Positions 7,094 through 15,262 of a stretch of DNA of 24,279 bases are shown here, one piece after another. The number at the start of each line of letters is the position of its first letter. Position 1 is the first letter of the stretch. A program made the translations under genes and the position numbers. Source of the stretch: Verrucomicrobiota bacterium (GTDB lineage: Bacteria; Verrucomicrobiota; Verrucomicrobiia; Opitutales; Opitutaceae); the NCBI GenBank assembly GCA_023457035.1, contig JAEWNN010000104.1:1-24279 (forward strand), in the 5' to 3' direction. Below the pieces are notes generated by a model, which searched no databases, was not told where the DNA came from, and worked only from the letters and a program-made list of their open reading frames with translations.

Positions 7094-8269
7094 TCAGCGG
7101 CGGGCGAGCCTGTGTTTGAGGCCTCGGGGCAGGGCGTTGCGGGCCGCCTGCAGCAGGTTGGCCGGCAGGGCGGCGGCGAGCCGCAGTGTCGCAGGGAAGC
7201 GGTGACCGCGGGCGCGGGCGAGCTCGCGGACCTCGACCCAGAGCGGGTCGTGGCTGCGCAGCATCTCCACGACGAAGTGCGGGCGGACCCTAGCGTAGGT
7301 GCGCAAGTCGAAGACCCCGCGGTAGTCCTCGAGGTGGCCGAGCAGCTCGAGCGTGAGCAGGGTGCGGGCGCATTTCCAGCAGCTGGAGCAGTTGCCGGCG
7401 CTGCCGTCGCGCACGCAGACGTGCAGATGCCGGTGGCTGACGGGGAAGGCGGCGACGCGCTCGGTCTTCTGCACCCGCGAATACTGGCCGCCGATCGCGA
7501 GCACCTGCAGCCGTTCGGTGGAGAGCTGCGGCAGGAGCACGGGGTCCCAATAGGCGGTGTTGGCACCGCGTTTGAAACAGTCCTCGTAACGGTAGGCCGA
7601 GGCGTAGAGCTGGCAGCCAATGAGCGACTGGAGGGCGAGCACCGCGGCGAGGTTGCGGAACTGGTGGTCGTAGATGAACGAGTCGACGCCGAGAAACTCC
7701 TCGAGGTTGGAGTCGATCGCCACGACCGGCAGTTGGAGTTCGCGGGCACAGGCGTGCACGGCGGGGAGGCAGGCGCGGAAGGTCGGCGTGCCGCCGTGGC
7801 CGAAGGCACCGACGTTGTTGAATACAAGGTGTGTGACACGCTGCGCCGGCAGGGCGGCCGGACCGAGGTGGTCGCAGAGGATGCAGAACGAGTCGATGCC
7901 GCCGGAGAAGCCGGTGGCGACGCCGCGGCTGGCCGGCGGGGGCGGTGCGTATTCGACCGCCTGGGCCACGCGGACTTTCACCGGTTGGAGGTTGCCGCCG
8001 ACCTGGGCGATCACCGTGGGCACGCCGGTGTTGAGGGCGAAGAGCAGCCGGGCCGAGACGCGGCCGGCCGCGTAGACGGGATCGCCCAGCCGCATCGCCA
8101 GCGGCAGGGCGGCGAGGACGAAGGGGTCGAGGCAGTCGGGGTCGAGGTGCTTGGCCCAGTCGCGCGCGACCGCGAACCAGACCGCCTGGGTGCGCCCTTG
8201 GGCAGTGACGTTGGCGGAGAGGGCGACCGAGTCCCCCTGTTCGATGAGCGCGGCTTTCGCGATGTGCAT
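7094..8269 (-). CDS. PP-loop ATPase with QueC-type zinc motif
   Basis: A 391-residue protein with an N-type ATP-pyrophosphatase PP-loop, FSGGIDSF (SGGIDS at 122-127), and a Cys cluster Cys285, Cys294, Cys297, Cys300. That spacing, C-x8-C-x2-C-x2-C followed by Arg, is the structural zinc site of QueC (7-cyano-7-deazaguanine synthase), and the 160-residue distance from the PP-loop also fits QueC. About 115 extra residues precede the PP-loop and about 90 follow the Cys cluster, so it is much longer than QueC (about 220-230). QueC adenylates a carboxylate and converts it to amide and nitrile; an analogous ATP-dependent activation is plausible here but the substrate is unknown. Neighbours are an ATP-grasp enzyme and a pyruvyltransferase, not queuosine genes. 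ATG 8269 begins MHIAKAALIEQGD; the upstream extension of the frame is low-complexity. Confidence 0.82.
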   Translation of the reverse strand: MHIAKAALIEQGDSVALSANVTAQGRTQAVWFAVARDWAKHLDPDCLDPFVLAALPLAMRLGDPVYAAGRVSARLLFALNTGVPTVIAQVGGNLQPVKVRVAQAVEYAPPPPASRGVATGFSGGIDSFCILCDHLGPAALPAQRVTHLVFNNVGAFGHGGTPTFRACLPAVHACARELQLPVVAIDSNLEEFLGVDSFIYDHQFRNLAAVLALQSLIGCQLYASAYRYEDCFKRGANTAYWDPVLLPQLSTERLQVLAIGGQYSRVQKTERVAAFPVSHRHLHVCVRDGSAGNCSSCWKCARTLLTLELLGHLEDYRGVFDLRTYARVRPHFVVEMLRSHDPLWVEVRELARARGHRFPATLRLAAALPANLLQAARNALPRGLKHRLARR

Positions 8270-8313
8270 GGCCGGTCGGTTGATGGTGGTGAGGCGGTGG
8301 AGGCGAAGGCGGC

Positions 8314-9192
8314 TCAGGCGGCGGCGAGATCGCGGCGGAGTTCGGCGAGGCGCTCGCGGAGCAGGTCGGTGCGGTGGCGCAGGACGGCGTCGGTGCTGAG
8401 GCAGGGGGTCGCGCGGCGGGCGTGGAGATCGCGCAGCAGCGTCCGGAGGTTGCGCTGGAGGGGCAGGCGTTGGGCGGAGAACCAGAGGGCGTTGGCGGCG
8501 CGCCGGAGCAACGCCGCGGTGGCGTTTTCGCCCGGGCGGTGTTGGGTGAGCCGGCGGAGGTTGGCGAGGTGGCGGGGCGTATAGGGCAGCTCCATGGCCC
8601 CGAGCCAGTCGCGCCATTTGAAGGCGAGCACGTTGCCGCCGGTGGCCACCGGCAACCAGGGGACGCGGCAGAGGTCGGCGACGATCGCCCCGTGCATCGC
8701 CTCGGTGACGAGGCATTCGCAGCCGCGGATCGCCCCAAGGACCTCGGGCACCGGGGCGAACGGGTCGATGTAGCGCAGCCCGAGTTGGCCGGCGAGGCGT
8801 CGCCAGGGTATCCGCGGCATGGCGTCGGCGTGGGGCATGAAGCCGATCGGCGGGCCGGCGCGGGGGGCGGGCAGGGGAACGTCGGCCAGGAGGTAGGCGG
8901 CGTCGGTGACCGCGCGGTCGGGTGCGAGGCCGAGGGCCTGCGCGGTGAGCGGGCCGCGAACGGCATGGAAACGCCAGTGCGCGCCGATGGCGGGCGGGGG
9001 GCCGTAGCCGCAGCCGGATCCGAACACCCGGTACGCGGACGCCGCGGGGAGGCGCCGGTTGAGGATCGTGCCGATGCCGACGAGGAGCGTGGCGGGTTCG
9101 GCCGCGAGGCGCGGGCCGAGCAACTGCGGCCACAGCCACGGGTTGAGGGCGTCGCCGAAGTTCGACGTCACATCGAAGTAGAACAGCCTCAT
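8314..9192 (-). CDS. Polysaccharide pyruvyltransferase family (ExoV-like)
   Basis: A 292-residue member of the polysaccharide pyruvyl transferase family, which forms pyruvate ketals on sugars using phosphoenolpyruvate. Family motifs in order: NFGDALNP (11-18), VGIGTIL (38-44), VFGSG (57-61), VRGPLTA (78-84), TEAMHGAIVAD (163-173) and FKWRDW (191-196). MHGA and KWxDW are strongly reminiscent of ExoV-type enzymes. Its presence predicts an acidic, pyruvylated polymer. The start overlaps the stop of the upstream GT2 gene as ATGA. A 44-bp gap separates it from the QueC-like gene. Confidence 0.9.
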   Translation of the reverse strand: MRLFYFDVTSNFGDALNPWLWPQLLGPRLAAEPATLLVGIGTILNRRLPAASAYRVFGSGCGYGPPPAIGAHWRFHAVRGPLTAQALGLAPDRAVTDAAYLLADVPLPAPRAGPPIGFMPHADAMPRIPWRRLAGQLGLRYIDPFAPVPEVLGAIRGCECLVTEAMHGAIVADLCRVPWLPVATGGNVLAFKWRDWLGAMELPYTPRHLANLRRLTQHRPGENATAALLRRAANALWFSAQRLPLQRNLRTLLRDLHARRATPCLSTDAVLRHRTDLLRERLAELRRDLAAA

Positions 9193-10088
9193 GGCGCGGA
9201 GGAGCGGCGGGGGAGCAGGGGGGCGGCGAGGCACCAGAGCAGCAGTCCCGGCCGCCACGGGGTGGCGCGCCAGGCGCGCCATCCGAGGGCGCGGGCCTCC
9301 GCGGGTTCTGTTCGGCGGAGCAACCGGGCCAGGGTCCATCGGGCGTCGGCGAGGCGGCGGCGGCGCAGGCCGGACGGGATGTCGTCGTCGTCGGCGTGTT
9401 TCTCGTAGAAACGCACGGTGTCGGCGGCGACGCGTCGCGAGCGGTTCATGCTGCTGCCGGCGTGTTTGGTGTAGCGACACGTGGCGGTGCCGGTGCAGGC
9501 GATGGTGCCGCCGTCGGCCAGAGCGCGGAACCAGTAGTCGCGGTCCTCGCCGATCTGCAGCGTCTCGTCGAAGCGGCCGGTGCGGGCGGCGGCCCGGCGC
9601 GGGAGCGCGACGCAGGAGGAGGTCTGGATGAAGGAGTGGACGAAGAGTCCGCGCCGGGGCATGGCGAGCAGCGCCGGAGCGGGGCAGTAGGTTCCGAGGC
9701 TGCGGCGGGTGGCGGCGTCCCACCGGTCGATCGCGGAGAAGACGAGGGCGTGGCCGCGCACGAGGCCCGGCAGCAGCGTGGCCAGGTGGGTGGGTTGCCA
9801 GAGATCGTCGGCGTCGAGAAAGGCGAGCATGTCGCCCCCGGCGAGTTCAAGGAGGCGGTTGCGGGCCGCGGCGACGCCGCGATTGCGGCCGAGGTTCTCG
9901 TAGCGCACGGGCTGGTCGACCGCGGCGGCGAACTCGCGCACGAGGCCCTCGGTGCCGTCGTTCGATCCGTCCTCGACGACGATCAGCTCCCAGGTGCGGT
10001 GGGTCTGGGCACGGAGGCCGGCGAGCGCGGCCGGGAGGAACGGCGCGGCGTTGTAGGCGGCGATCAGGACGCTGAAGGTGGCGGGCAT
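9189..10088 (-). CDS. Glycosyltransferase family 2
   Basis: A 299-residue GT-A enzyme, start MPATFSVLIAAYNAAPFL. Donor-binding EDGSNDGT is at 39-46, metal-binding LDADDLW at 91-97, and the catalytic-base motif GEDRDYW at 180-186. The C-terminal 60 residues are Arg-rich with a hydrophobic LLLWCLAAPLLP end, probably membrane-associating. It is very similar in layout to the GT2 genes at 4967-5824 and 15263-16171 and may be a paralogue. It lies 11 bp after the epimerase stop and overlaps the pyruvyltransferase start by ATGA. Confidence 0.93.
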   Translation of the reverse strand: MPATFSVLIAAYNAAPFLPAALAGLRAQTHRTWELIVVEDGSNDGTEGLVREFAAAVDQPVRYENLGRNRGVAAARNRLLELAGGDMLAFLDADDLWQPTHLATLLPGLVRGHALVFSAIDRWDAATRRSLGTYCPAPALLAMPRRGLFVHSFIQTSSCVALPRRAAARTGRFDETLQIGEDRDYWFRALADGGTIACTGTATCRYTKHAGSSMNRSRRVAADTVRFYEKHADDDDIPSGLRRRRLADARWTLARLLRRTEPAEARALGWRAWRATPWRPGLLLWCLAAPLLPRRSSAP

Positions 10089-10099
10089 GGGCGGGCGGC

Positions 10100-11227
10100 T
10101 CAGGCGGTGGGCGGGCGGCCGAGGCCGGCGAAGTCGAGCCAGGCGAGGCTGCGGCGCAGGCCTTCGGCGAAGGGCACGGGCGGCGTGTACCCGAGGATAC
10201 GAGCGGCCTTGGCGTGGGGAAGCTTCCAGCGGCAGCGCAGGAGCAGGGTCAGCTCGGTCGTGAGCCGGGGCGCGGGGGCGGGGGCGCCGCGGAAACTCCA
10301 TGGGTTGGGCGCCGGGGCCGGCGCGGGCCAGGCGGCGGCGAGCGCCTTGACGAGACGTTTGAGGCGATCGGGGACCCGGGCGGCGAGGCGGGTGTAGGCC
10401 GGGGTGAGCGTGAGCGCGGTGAGCCGGCTCTCGCGCTCGGGCGTGATGGATGCGGCGGCGACCTCGTGGAACGCGGTCGCGTCGCGGCCGAGGTGGGCCG
10501 CGATCGGGAGAAGCAGCTCGGCCCAGGTCACCGTTTCGGCGTCGCCGACCAAAAAGGCTTCGCCGGCTGCGGCCGGGACGGTGGCCGCGAGGCGGATCGC
10601 CTCGACGAGGTTGTCGACGTAGATCGAGTTGCACACACCGCGGCCGCCTTCGAACCAAGCGGCGCGCCCGGTTGCGAGGTCGGCGGCGGCCGAGGCGATC
10701 CAGCGGGAACGCGGGCCGAATACGACACCGGGCCGGAGCACCACGACCTCGACACGGCGGTCGCGGGCGAGGCGGGCGAGGCGGCGCTCGGCACGGACCT
10801 TGGCGTTGTTATAGACGAGCGGGTGGCGGTCGTGGAGCGGGGCCGTTTCGTCGGTGCCCGGTGCGCAGTCCTGCCCGTGGACGGACGCGCTGCTCAGCCA
10901 GACGAGCCGGCGGACGCCGCCGGCGGCGCAGGCGCGGTAGGCGACTTCGGCCATGCGCACGATCTGGGCGGCGTCGCCGATGGCTGCGTGAATACAGACC
11001 GAGCAACCGTGCAGCGCCTCGGCGAGCGGCGCGGGGGAGAGAAAGCCGGCGATGCGCCAGTCGAGGCGTTGGCGGGCGAGCACGGCCAGGCTGGCGGCGC
11101 CGCGTACGACCGGGACGACGGTGCAGTCGCTCCGGGCGGCGAGGAGCTCGACGGTGCGCAGTCCGATGAAGCCGCTCGCGCCGACAACGGCGAGGCGGGG
11201 GACGACCGGGTTGGGCGGCGGATTCAT
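10100..11227 (-). CDS. NAD-dependent epimerase/dehydratase (extended SDR)
   Basis: A 375-residue extended short-chain dehydrogenase. The Rossmann NAD(P) motif GASGFIG is at 16-22. The catalytic elements are LSSASVHG (Ser at 112-115) and YNNAK with Tyr139 and Lys143 (YxxxK). RPGVVFGPRS and SIYVDNLVEAI are the usual substrate-domain markers. The family makes or modifies nucleotide sugars (4-epimerisation, 4,6-dehydration, 4-reduction), and here it probably supplies a precursor. The Ala/Pro-rich segment AAAWPAPAPAPNPW (about 300) looks like a linker. The start overlaps the acyltransferase stop as ATGA. The exact sugar is undetermined. Confidence 0.9.
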   Translation of the reverse strand: MNPPPNPVVPRLAVVGASGFIGLRTVELLAARSDCTVVPVVRGAASLAVLARQRLDWRIAGFLSPAPLAEALHGCSVCIHAAIGDAAQIVRMAEVAYRACAAGGVRRLVWLSSASVHGQDCAPGTDETAPLHDRHPLVYNNAKVRAERRLARLARDRRVEVVVLRPGVVFGPRSRWIASAAADLATGRAAWFEGGRGVCNSIYVDNLVEAIRLAATVPAAAGEAFLVGDAETVTWAELLLPIAAHLGRDATAFHEVAAASITPERESRLTALTLTPAYTRLAARVPDRLKRLVKALAAAWPAPAPAPNPWSFRGAPAPAPRLTTELTLLLRCRWKLPHAKAARILGYTPPVPFAEGLRRSLAWLDFAGLGRPPTA

Positions 11228-12327
11228 GGTGTGGCGCGGGCGAGCACGGCCGGGCGGGGGCGCGGGAGGCGGGAGCGGCAGAACCGCAGCAGGGGGCGCT
11301 CGACGAGGAAGTAGCAGGTGGCGCCGGCGGCCACGATCGCCGCGACCAGGAGGAGGAAATACAGGTCTGGCGGCAGGCGACCGAGCGCCGGGAGGCGGGG
11401 GAAGGCGGTGGTGAAGAGCAGCAGCACGATGGTGTGGACGAGGTAGACCGAGTACGAGGCGTCGCCGAGGAACCGCAGGAACCGCGGCATCGGCCAGCGG
11501 GACTGGTCGGGATGGAGCAGGAGGCCGCCGATGATCAGCACCGCGGGGAGGCCGAACTTGAGCAGGCGCGGCACCGACCAATCGTAGGCCGGCACGAACG
11601 CGGAAGGCGCGAGGAGCGCGAGACCGAGCGCGGCGGTGGCGAAGGCGACCCGGGGCGGCAGCGCGACCCGGTATTCGCAGAGCAGGACACCGAGGAACAT
11701 GCCAAGCACGAACTCGAAGAGGATCTGGTCGCTCAGCAGCACCCGCAGTTCGTGCCCGACGGGCAGCAGGCGGGCCGCGCCGAAGAGCGCGCCCAACAGG
11801 CCGAACACCAGCAGGGTTTGGCGGGGCCGGCTCCAGCGGAGCGTGGCGGCGAAGAGCAGATAGAAGATCACCTCGTAGATGAGCGTCCAACCCTGCGGCA
11901 GCAGCACCGGCCGGACCGAGTCCTGGTAGAGCGTGGGGTAGAGGAGGAGCGACTGGGTGATGGCGAGCGTACCGTACTTCATCCCCTGTACCCAGCGCGA
12001 GGCGAGCACGGCGAGCGCGACGAAACTGCAGATCCAATACAAGGGGTAGATGCGGATGAACCGCCGCCGGAGGAACGGGCCGGGCCGCGGCCCGGCCGTG
12101 CGCGGCGTGGTGTACGTCATGATGAACCCGCTGATGACGAAGAACAGATCCACGCCGACCGCGCCGACCTCCATGTTGACGAACCGACCGAGCCAGAACG
12201 GCTGGACCGCGCCGACCACGTCGGGCAGCGCCTGCACACGGTGGGCGCTGTGGTGCAGCGCGACCGCGAGCGCGGCGATCCCGCGGAAGACCTGGATGAG
12301 CGCGAGGTTCTCGGCGGCGGGTTTCAT
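11224..12327 (-). CDS. Acyltransferase family 3 (membrane O-acyltransferase)
   Basis: A 367-residue integral membrane protein of the acyltransferase-3 (OafA-type) family, which transfers acetyl or other acyl groups to polysaccharide. Diagnostic motifs are VFRGIAAL (13-20), ALHHS with His25/His26, GVDLFFVISGFIM (58-70), FLRRRFIRIYPLYW (85-98) and, near the C-terminus, FLGDASYSVYLVHT with the conserved YxxYLxH pattern. About ten hydrophobic segments are visible, the usual number. It has no C-terminal SGNH domain. Predicted role: O-acetylation of the repeat unit. Both ends overlap neighbours by ATGA (epimerase downstream, oxidoreductase upstream). Confidence 0.93.
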   Translation of the reverse strand: MKPAAENLALIQVFRGIAALAVALHHSAHRVQALPDVVGAVQPFWLGRFVNMEVGAVGVDLFFVISGFIMTYTTPRTAGPRPGPFLRRRFIRIYPLYWICSFVALAVLASRWVQGMKYGTLAITQSLLLYPTLYQDSVRPVLLPQGWTLIYEVIFYLLFAATLRWSRPRQTLLVFGLLGALFGAARLLPVGHELRVLLSDQILFEFVLGMFLGVLLCEYRVALPPRVAFATAALGLALLAPSAFVPAYDWSVPRLLKFGLPAVLIIGGLLLHPDQSRWPMPRFLRFLGDASYSVYLVHTIVLLLFTTAFPRLPALGRLPPDLYFLLLVAAIVAAGATCYFLVERPLLRFCRSRLPRPRPAVLARATP

Positions 12328-13427
12328 GGTGCGGGAGGGGGAAGCGGATCGGAGCCAGCGCTCTGCCAGGGCTCGGGCAGGGCGCTGCGCCGCGCATAGC
12401 AGGCCTCGATCCAGCGGACGGCGCGGGCGGCGGAGGCGCCCGTGACGAACGGCTCGCGGCGGGTCGCGACGGCGGTGCAGACGTCGGCGACCTGGGCGAG
12501 GAACGCCTGGGGATTGGTCTCAAGCGCGGCGGTGGGCGGGGCGGCGCGGTCCGGCAGCGGCTCGCGCAGCTCGGCAGCGAAGGTCAGCGGCAGGCCGTCG
12601 AGCGTGAGCTCGAGCCGGTTGCTGGCGTTGACGCGGGAGTGGATCGTGGCGTGGGCGAAACGGAAGACATGCACGTCCGGCGTCGCGCCGTCGCGGCTGA
12701 GGCGGACGGATACGCTCGGGCAGCGGGGAAAAGCGGCCGTGAGCTGGCAGTTGGCCTCGAGCCCGTCGCGGGCGTCGTCGGCGTAGGTGTACTCGAGCGG
12801 CTCGCCGAGCCACCAGAGCAGGAGGTCGAGGACGTGGACGCCGATGTCGAGCAGGACGCCGCCGGGGGTCTGTTCGCGGCGGAAGAAGGAGTCGGTGGCG
12901 GCGGGCCAGGCGAACTTGCCGCCCTCGGCGATCTCGAGGGAGTGGAGCGGGCCGAAAGTCTCGTGCGCGATCAGGTGGCGGAGCGCGCGGTGCGCGGGCA
13001 TGAAGCGCTTGTAGTGACCGGCGGCCAGGAGGCGGCCGGAGCTTCGGGCGGCTACGACCATCGCCTCGGCGTCGGCGCCGGTGGCGGCGAGCGGTTTCTC
13101 GCAAAGCACATCGAGGCCGGCGGCGAAGGCGGCCTCGGCTTGTTCGCGGTGGAAGCGGGGCGGGCTGGCGAGGATCGCGAGTTCGGCGCCCAGTCCCAGC
13201 GCGGCGGCGAGATCGGCGCAGGGGGCGGCGCCGAGGGCGCGGGCGAGTCGCTCGCGCGCGGCGGGCTCGGGATCGACGACGGCGATCGGGCGGAGGATGC
13301 CGTGGCGGGCGAGTTCGCGCAGCGCGGGCTGGTAGAAGAGGCGCGCGACGGCGCCGCAACCGACGAGGATCACGCCCACGGGATGGGCGGCGGCTGGTGC
13401 GGCGGGGTTGGCGGGCGAGTCGGACAT
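12324..13427 (-). CDS. Gfo/Idh/MocA-family oxidoreductase
   Basis: A 367-residue NAD(P)-dependent sugar oxidoreductase. The N-terminal Rossmann fold carries GCGAVA (23-28); the catalytic/nicotinamide motif CEKPLA has Glu110-Lys111-Pro112. GGVLLDIGVHVLDLLLW is the conserved C-terminal-domain GG..D.G.H..D motif. In polysaccharide loci such enzymes oxidise or reduce nucleotide-sugar intermediates (for example WbpB-like or ketoreductase roles). The substrate is unknown. The first 15 residues are Ala/Pro-rich and precede the Rossmann strand. It lies 7 bp after the upstream GT2 stop and overlaps the acyltransferase start by ATGA. Confidence 0.92.
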   Translation of the reverse strand: MSDSPANPAAPAAAHPVGVILVGCGAVARLFYQPALRELARHGILRPIAVVDPEPAARERLARALGAAPCADLAAALGLGAELAILASPPRFHREQAEAAFAAGLDVLCEKPLAATGADAEAMVVAARSSGRLLAAGHYKRFMPAHRALRHLIAHETFGPLHSLEIAEGGKFAWPAATDSFFRREQTPGGVLLDIGVHVLDLLLWWLGEPLEYTYADDARDGLEANCQLTAAFPRCPSVSVRLSRDGATPDVHVFRFAHATIHSRVNASNRLELTLDGLPLTFAAELREPLPDRAAPPTAALETNPQAFLAQVADVCTAVATRREPFVTGASAARAVRWIEACYARRSALPEPWQSAGSDPLPPPAP

Positions 13428-13434
13428 AAAGCGG

Positions 13435-14268
13435 CTAGTTGACGTACTCGACGCGGGTGCAGGTGGAATCCACAGTCAGGACACGGGCGGGTGGCGGCGG
13501 ACGGTCCAGGCCGCGTTCGGCCCGGATGGTGCCGGAGAGGCGGCGTTGGCGGCAGCGCTCGCGGCGCTCGGCCTGACCCTCGCGGGGCTGGGCGGGGTGG
13601 TCGAGGTGGCAGACGGCGACCGGCCCGCCGGCGACGCGGAAACGGCGACCGAGGTTGCCGAGGCGCACGATGAGGTCGACGTCCTCGTAACCCCAGCCGG
13701 CGAACGTCTCGTCGTAGCCGCCGACCGCGAGGAAATCCCGGCGGTTCACGGAGAGGTTGCAGCCGTGGAGCTCGTATTCGAGCGGCGCGAGGGCGAAGTC
13801 GCGGAAGGAGGGCAGGAGGCGATGGCGGGCGTAGAGGTCGCCGCGGAGCAGGGCGCGCAGGAGCGGCAGGCGCTCGGCGAGAAAGCGGGGGACGGCGGGC
13901 TGGGACACGTGAATCCGCCAGCCTTGGACGAGGTTGTCGGCGGTGGCGAGCAGGCGATGGCCGGCGGTCCAGAGCCGGCCGGGCAGGCAGTCGTGGTCGA
14001 GGAAAAGGAGACGGTCTCCGGTGGCGTGGTGGACGGCACGGTTGACCGCGACGGGCTTGCGGGGACCGAGGTTGGGCTGGCTGACGTGGAGCACGGGCAA
14101 CCGGAGGCGGGCGGCGGTGGCGCGGATGGCGTCCGCGGTGGCGGGTGCGTTGTCATCCTCGGCGTAGATGATCTGGTCGGGCCGGGTGCACTGCGCGGCG
14201 AGGCGGCGCAGCAGGTGCGGCACGAGATCGGGGCGGCGGAACGTGCTGATGACGACGGTGGTGGTCAT
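13435..14268 (-). CDS. Glycosyltransferase family 2 with galactosyltransferase-type C-domain
   Basis: A 277-residue GT-A enzyme starting MTTTVVISTFRRPDLVPHLL. The donor site has AEDDN (36-40) and a DxD as FLDHDCLP (Asp91, Asp93). The C-terminal half carries NLSVNRRDFLAVGGYDETF and GWGYEDVDL (191-199), the signature of the N-terminal-capping galactosyltransferase (Glyco_transf_7C) domain found in chondroitin-polymerase-like and beta-1,4-galactosyltransferase relatives. The last 40 residues are Arg-rich and unlike the family. The stop overlaps nothing; the start overlaps the exostosin-like stop by ATGA. Confidence 0.9.
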   Translation of the reverse strand: MTTTVVISTFRRPDLVPHLLRRLAAQCTRPDQIIYAEDDNAPATADAIRATAARLRLPVLHVSQPNLGPRKPVAVNRAVHHATGDRLLFLDHDCLPGRLWTAGHRLLATADNLVQGWRIHVSQPAVPRFLAERLPLLRALLRGDLYARHRLLPSFRDFALAPLEYELHGCNLSVNRRDFLAVGGYDETFAGWGYEDVDLIVRLGNLGRRFRVAGGPVAVCHLDHPAQPREGQAERRERCRQRRLSGTIRAERGLDRPPPPARVLTVDSTCTRVEYVN

Positions 14269-15248
14269 GCGGCAGGTGCGCGGCGTTGGCGGAGACTGCG
14301 GACGAGGAGGCGGGCGGCGGTCGAAGAGGTGGCGACGCGGTGTGCGGCTTTCCAGAGCGGATGCGGATGAACGGCGGCCCCGGCTTCGGTGCGGGCGCGG
14401 ATGGACTGACAGAGGCGCGCGAAGCCGGCCGGCCAGGAGCACGATTCCTCCCAAATGCGGCGGGCGGCGAGACCGAGGGCGGCGGCGCGGGGCGAGGCAT
14501 CGTTCAGGATGCGGGGAAGGGAGTCGACGGCGGCCTCGGGCACGAACAGCGCGAAGTCCGCCCAGGGCAGACCGGCGGGCGGGGCGAAATCGTCGGAGAC
14601 GATCACCGGGGCCCGGCCGGCCTGCATGCTCTCGTAGATGCGGTACGAGTTGGGGCCGGCGCCGCGGGGGCAGAGCACGAAGCGGGAGTCGGTGAGCGTG
14701 CGCGCGTAGTGTTCGTGGAAACCGCGCCGCGCGGCCTCGTCCAGCTCCCAGCCGTTGCGCCCGGAGGTGTCCTCGATGAGCGCCTCCGGCCCGACGAGGC
14801 GCAACAGCTCGCGGCGGACCGGGTGGGTGCGGACCGCGCCGACGAAGGAGAACAGATAGGGCTCGGCACTGGTCACGGGGGTGGCGCGAAGGGCCGGGTT
14901 GGGGCAGTGCTGGTGAAGATAGATCGAAGACTCGACGACACCGGGGCGGAGATCCGCCCGGCGCAGCGAGCTGTAGAAACCGGGCAGAAAGGGCACGACG
15001 AGGTCGTGGTCGTGGCAGAGCAGGCACTTCTCCGGGAAGCGACGCACGAGCGGGTGCCGGAGCACGGCGAGGAAGAACGGATCGGAGTCCGGATGGTGCT
15101 CGAGGAAGAGGACGGCCCGGGCCGCGGCCGGGTCGGCGGTGTGGGCGAACCCGGGGATGCTGCCCTCCGTGAGCGCCTGGCGGGCGCGGCCGGCCGCGAA
15201 GTTGCCGGGGCCTTCGGGGTAGGCGGAGGTGACGTGAATTGGAAACAT
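14265..15248 (-). CDS. Exostosin-like glycosyltransferase (GT47-type)
   Basis: A 327-residue protein with an exostosin/GT47-type donor domain. The key segment DSRFVLCPRGAGPNSYR plus IYESMQAGRAPVIVSD spans 187-219, including the family's CPRG...S.R..E....G..PV pattern. FSFVGAVRTHPVRRELL (134-150) matches the preceding conserved F.G...... R block. The protein is cytoplasmic here: no signal peptide or anchor precedes MFPIHVTSAYPEG. The sugar transferred is unknown; eukaryotic exostosins use GlcA/GlcNAc but bacterial ones vary. Its start lies 14 bp after the upstream GT2 stop. Confidence 0.85.
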   Translation of the reverse strand: MFPIHVTSAYPEGPGNFAAGRARQALTEGSIPGFAHTADPAAARAVLFLEHHPDSDPFFLAVLRHPLVRRFPEKCLLCHDHDLVVPFLPGFYSSLRRADLRPGVVESSIYLHQHCPNPALRATPVTSAEPYLFSFVGAVRTHPVRRELLRLVGPEALIEDTSGRNGWELDEAARRGFHEHYARTLTDSRFVLCPRGAGPNSYRIYESMQAGRAPVIVSDDFAPPAGLPWADFALFVPEAAVDSLPRILNDASPRAAALGLAARRIWEESCSWPAGFARLCQSIRARTEAGAAVHPHPLWKAAHRVATSSTAARLLVRSLRQRRAPAA

Positions 15249-15262
15249 GGGGACGGAGCGGC

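Noticed and set aside
8270..8313. Gap upstream of the QueC-like gene as a further CGGT array
   Set aside because: Only two loosely similar units (CAACCGA, CCGG) and no sustained 7-bp period.
5192..8584. Very long plus-strand open frame (1130 codons)
   Set aside because: It is antisense to four well-supported minus-strand genes with clear catalytic motifs, and its translation is Gly/Glu/Ala/Arg-rich without domains. Extreme GC3 in the real genes removes stops from the opposite strand.
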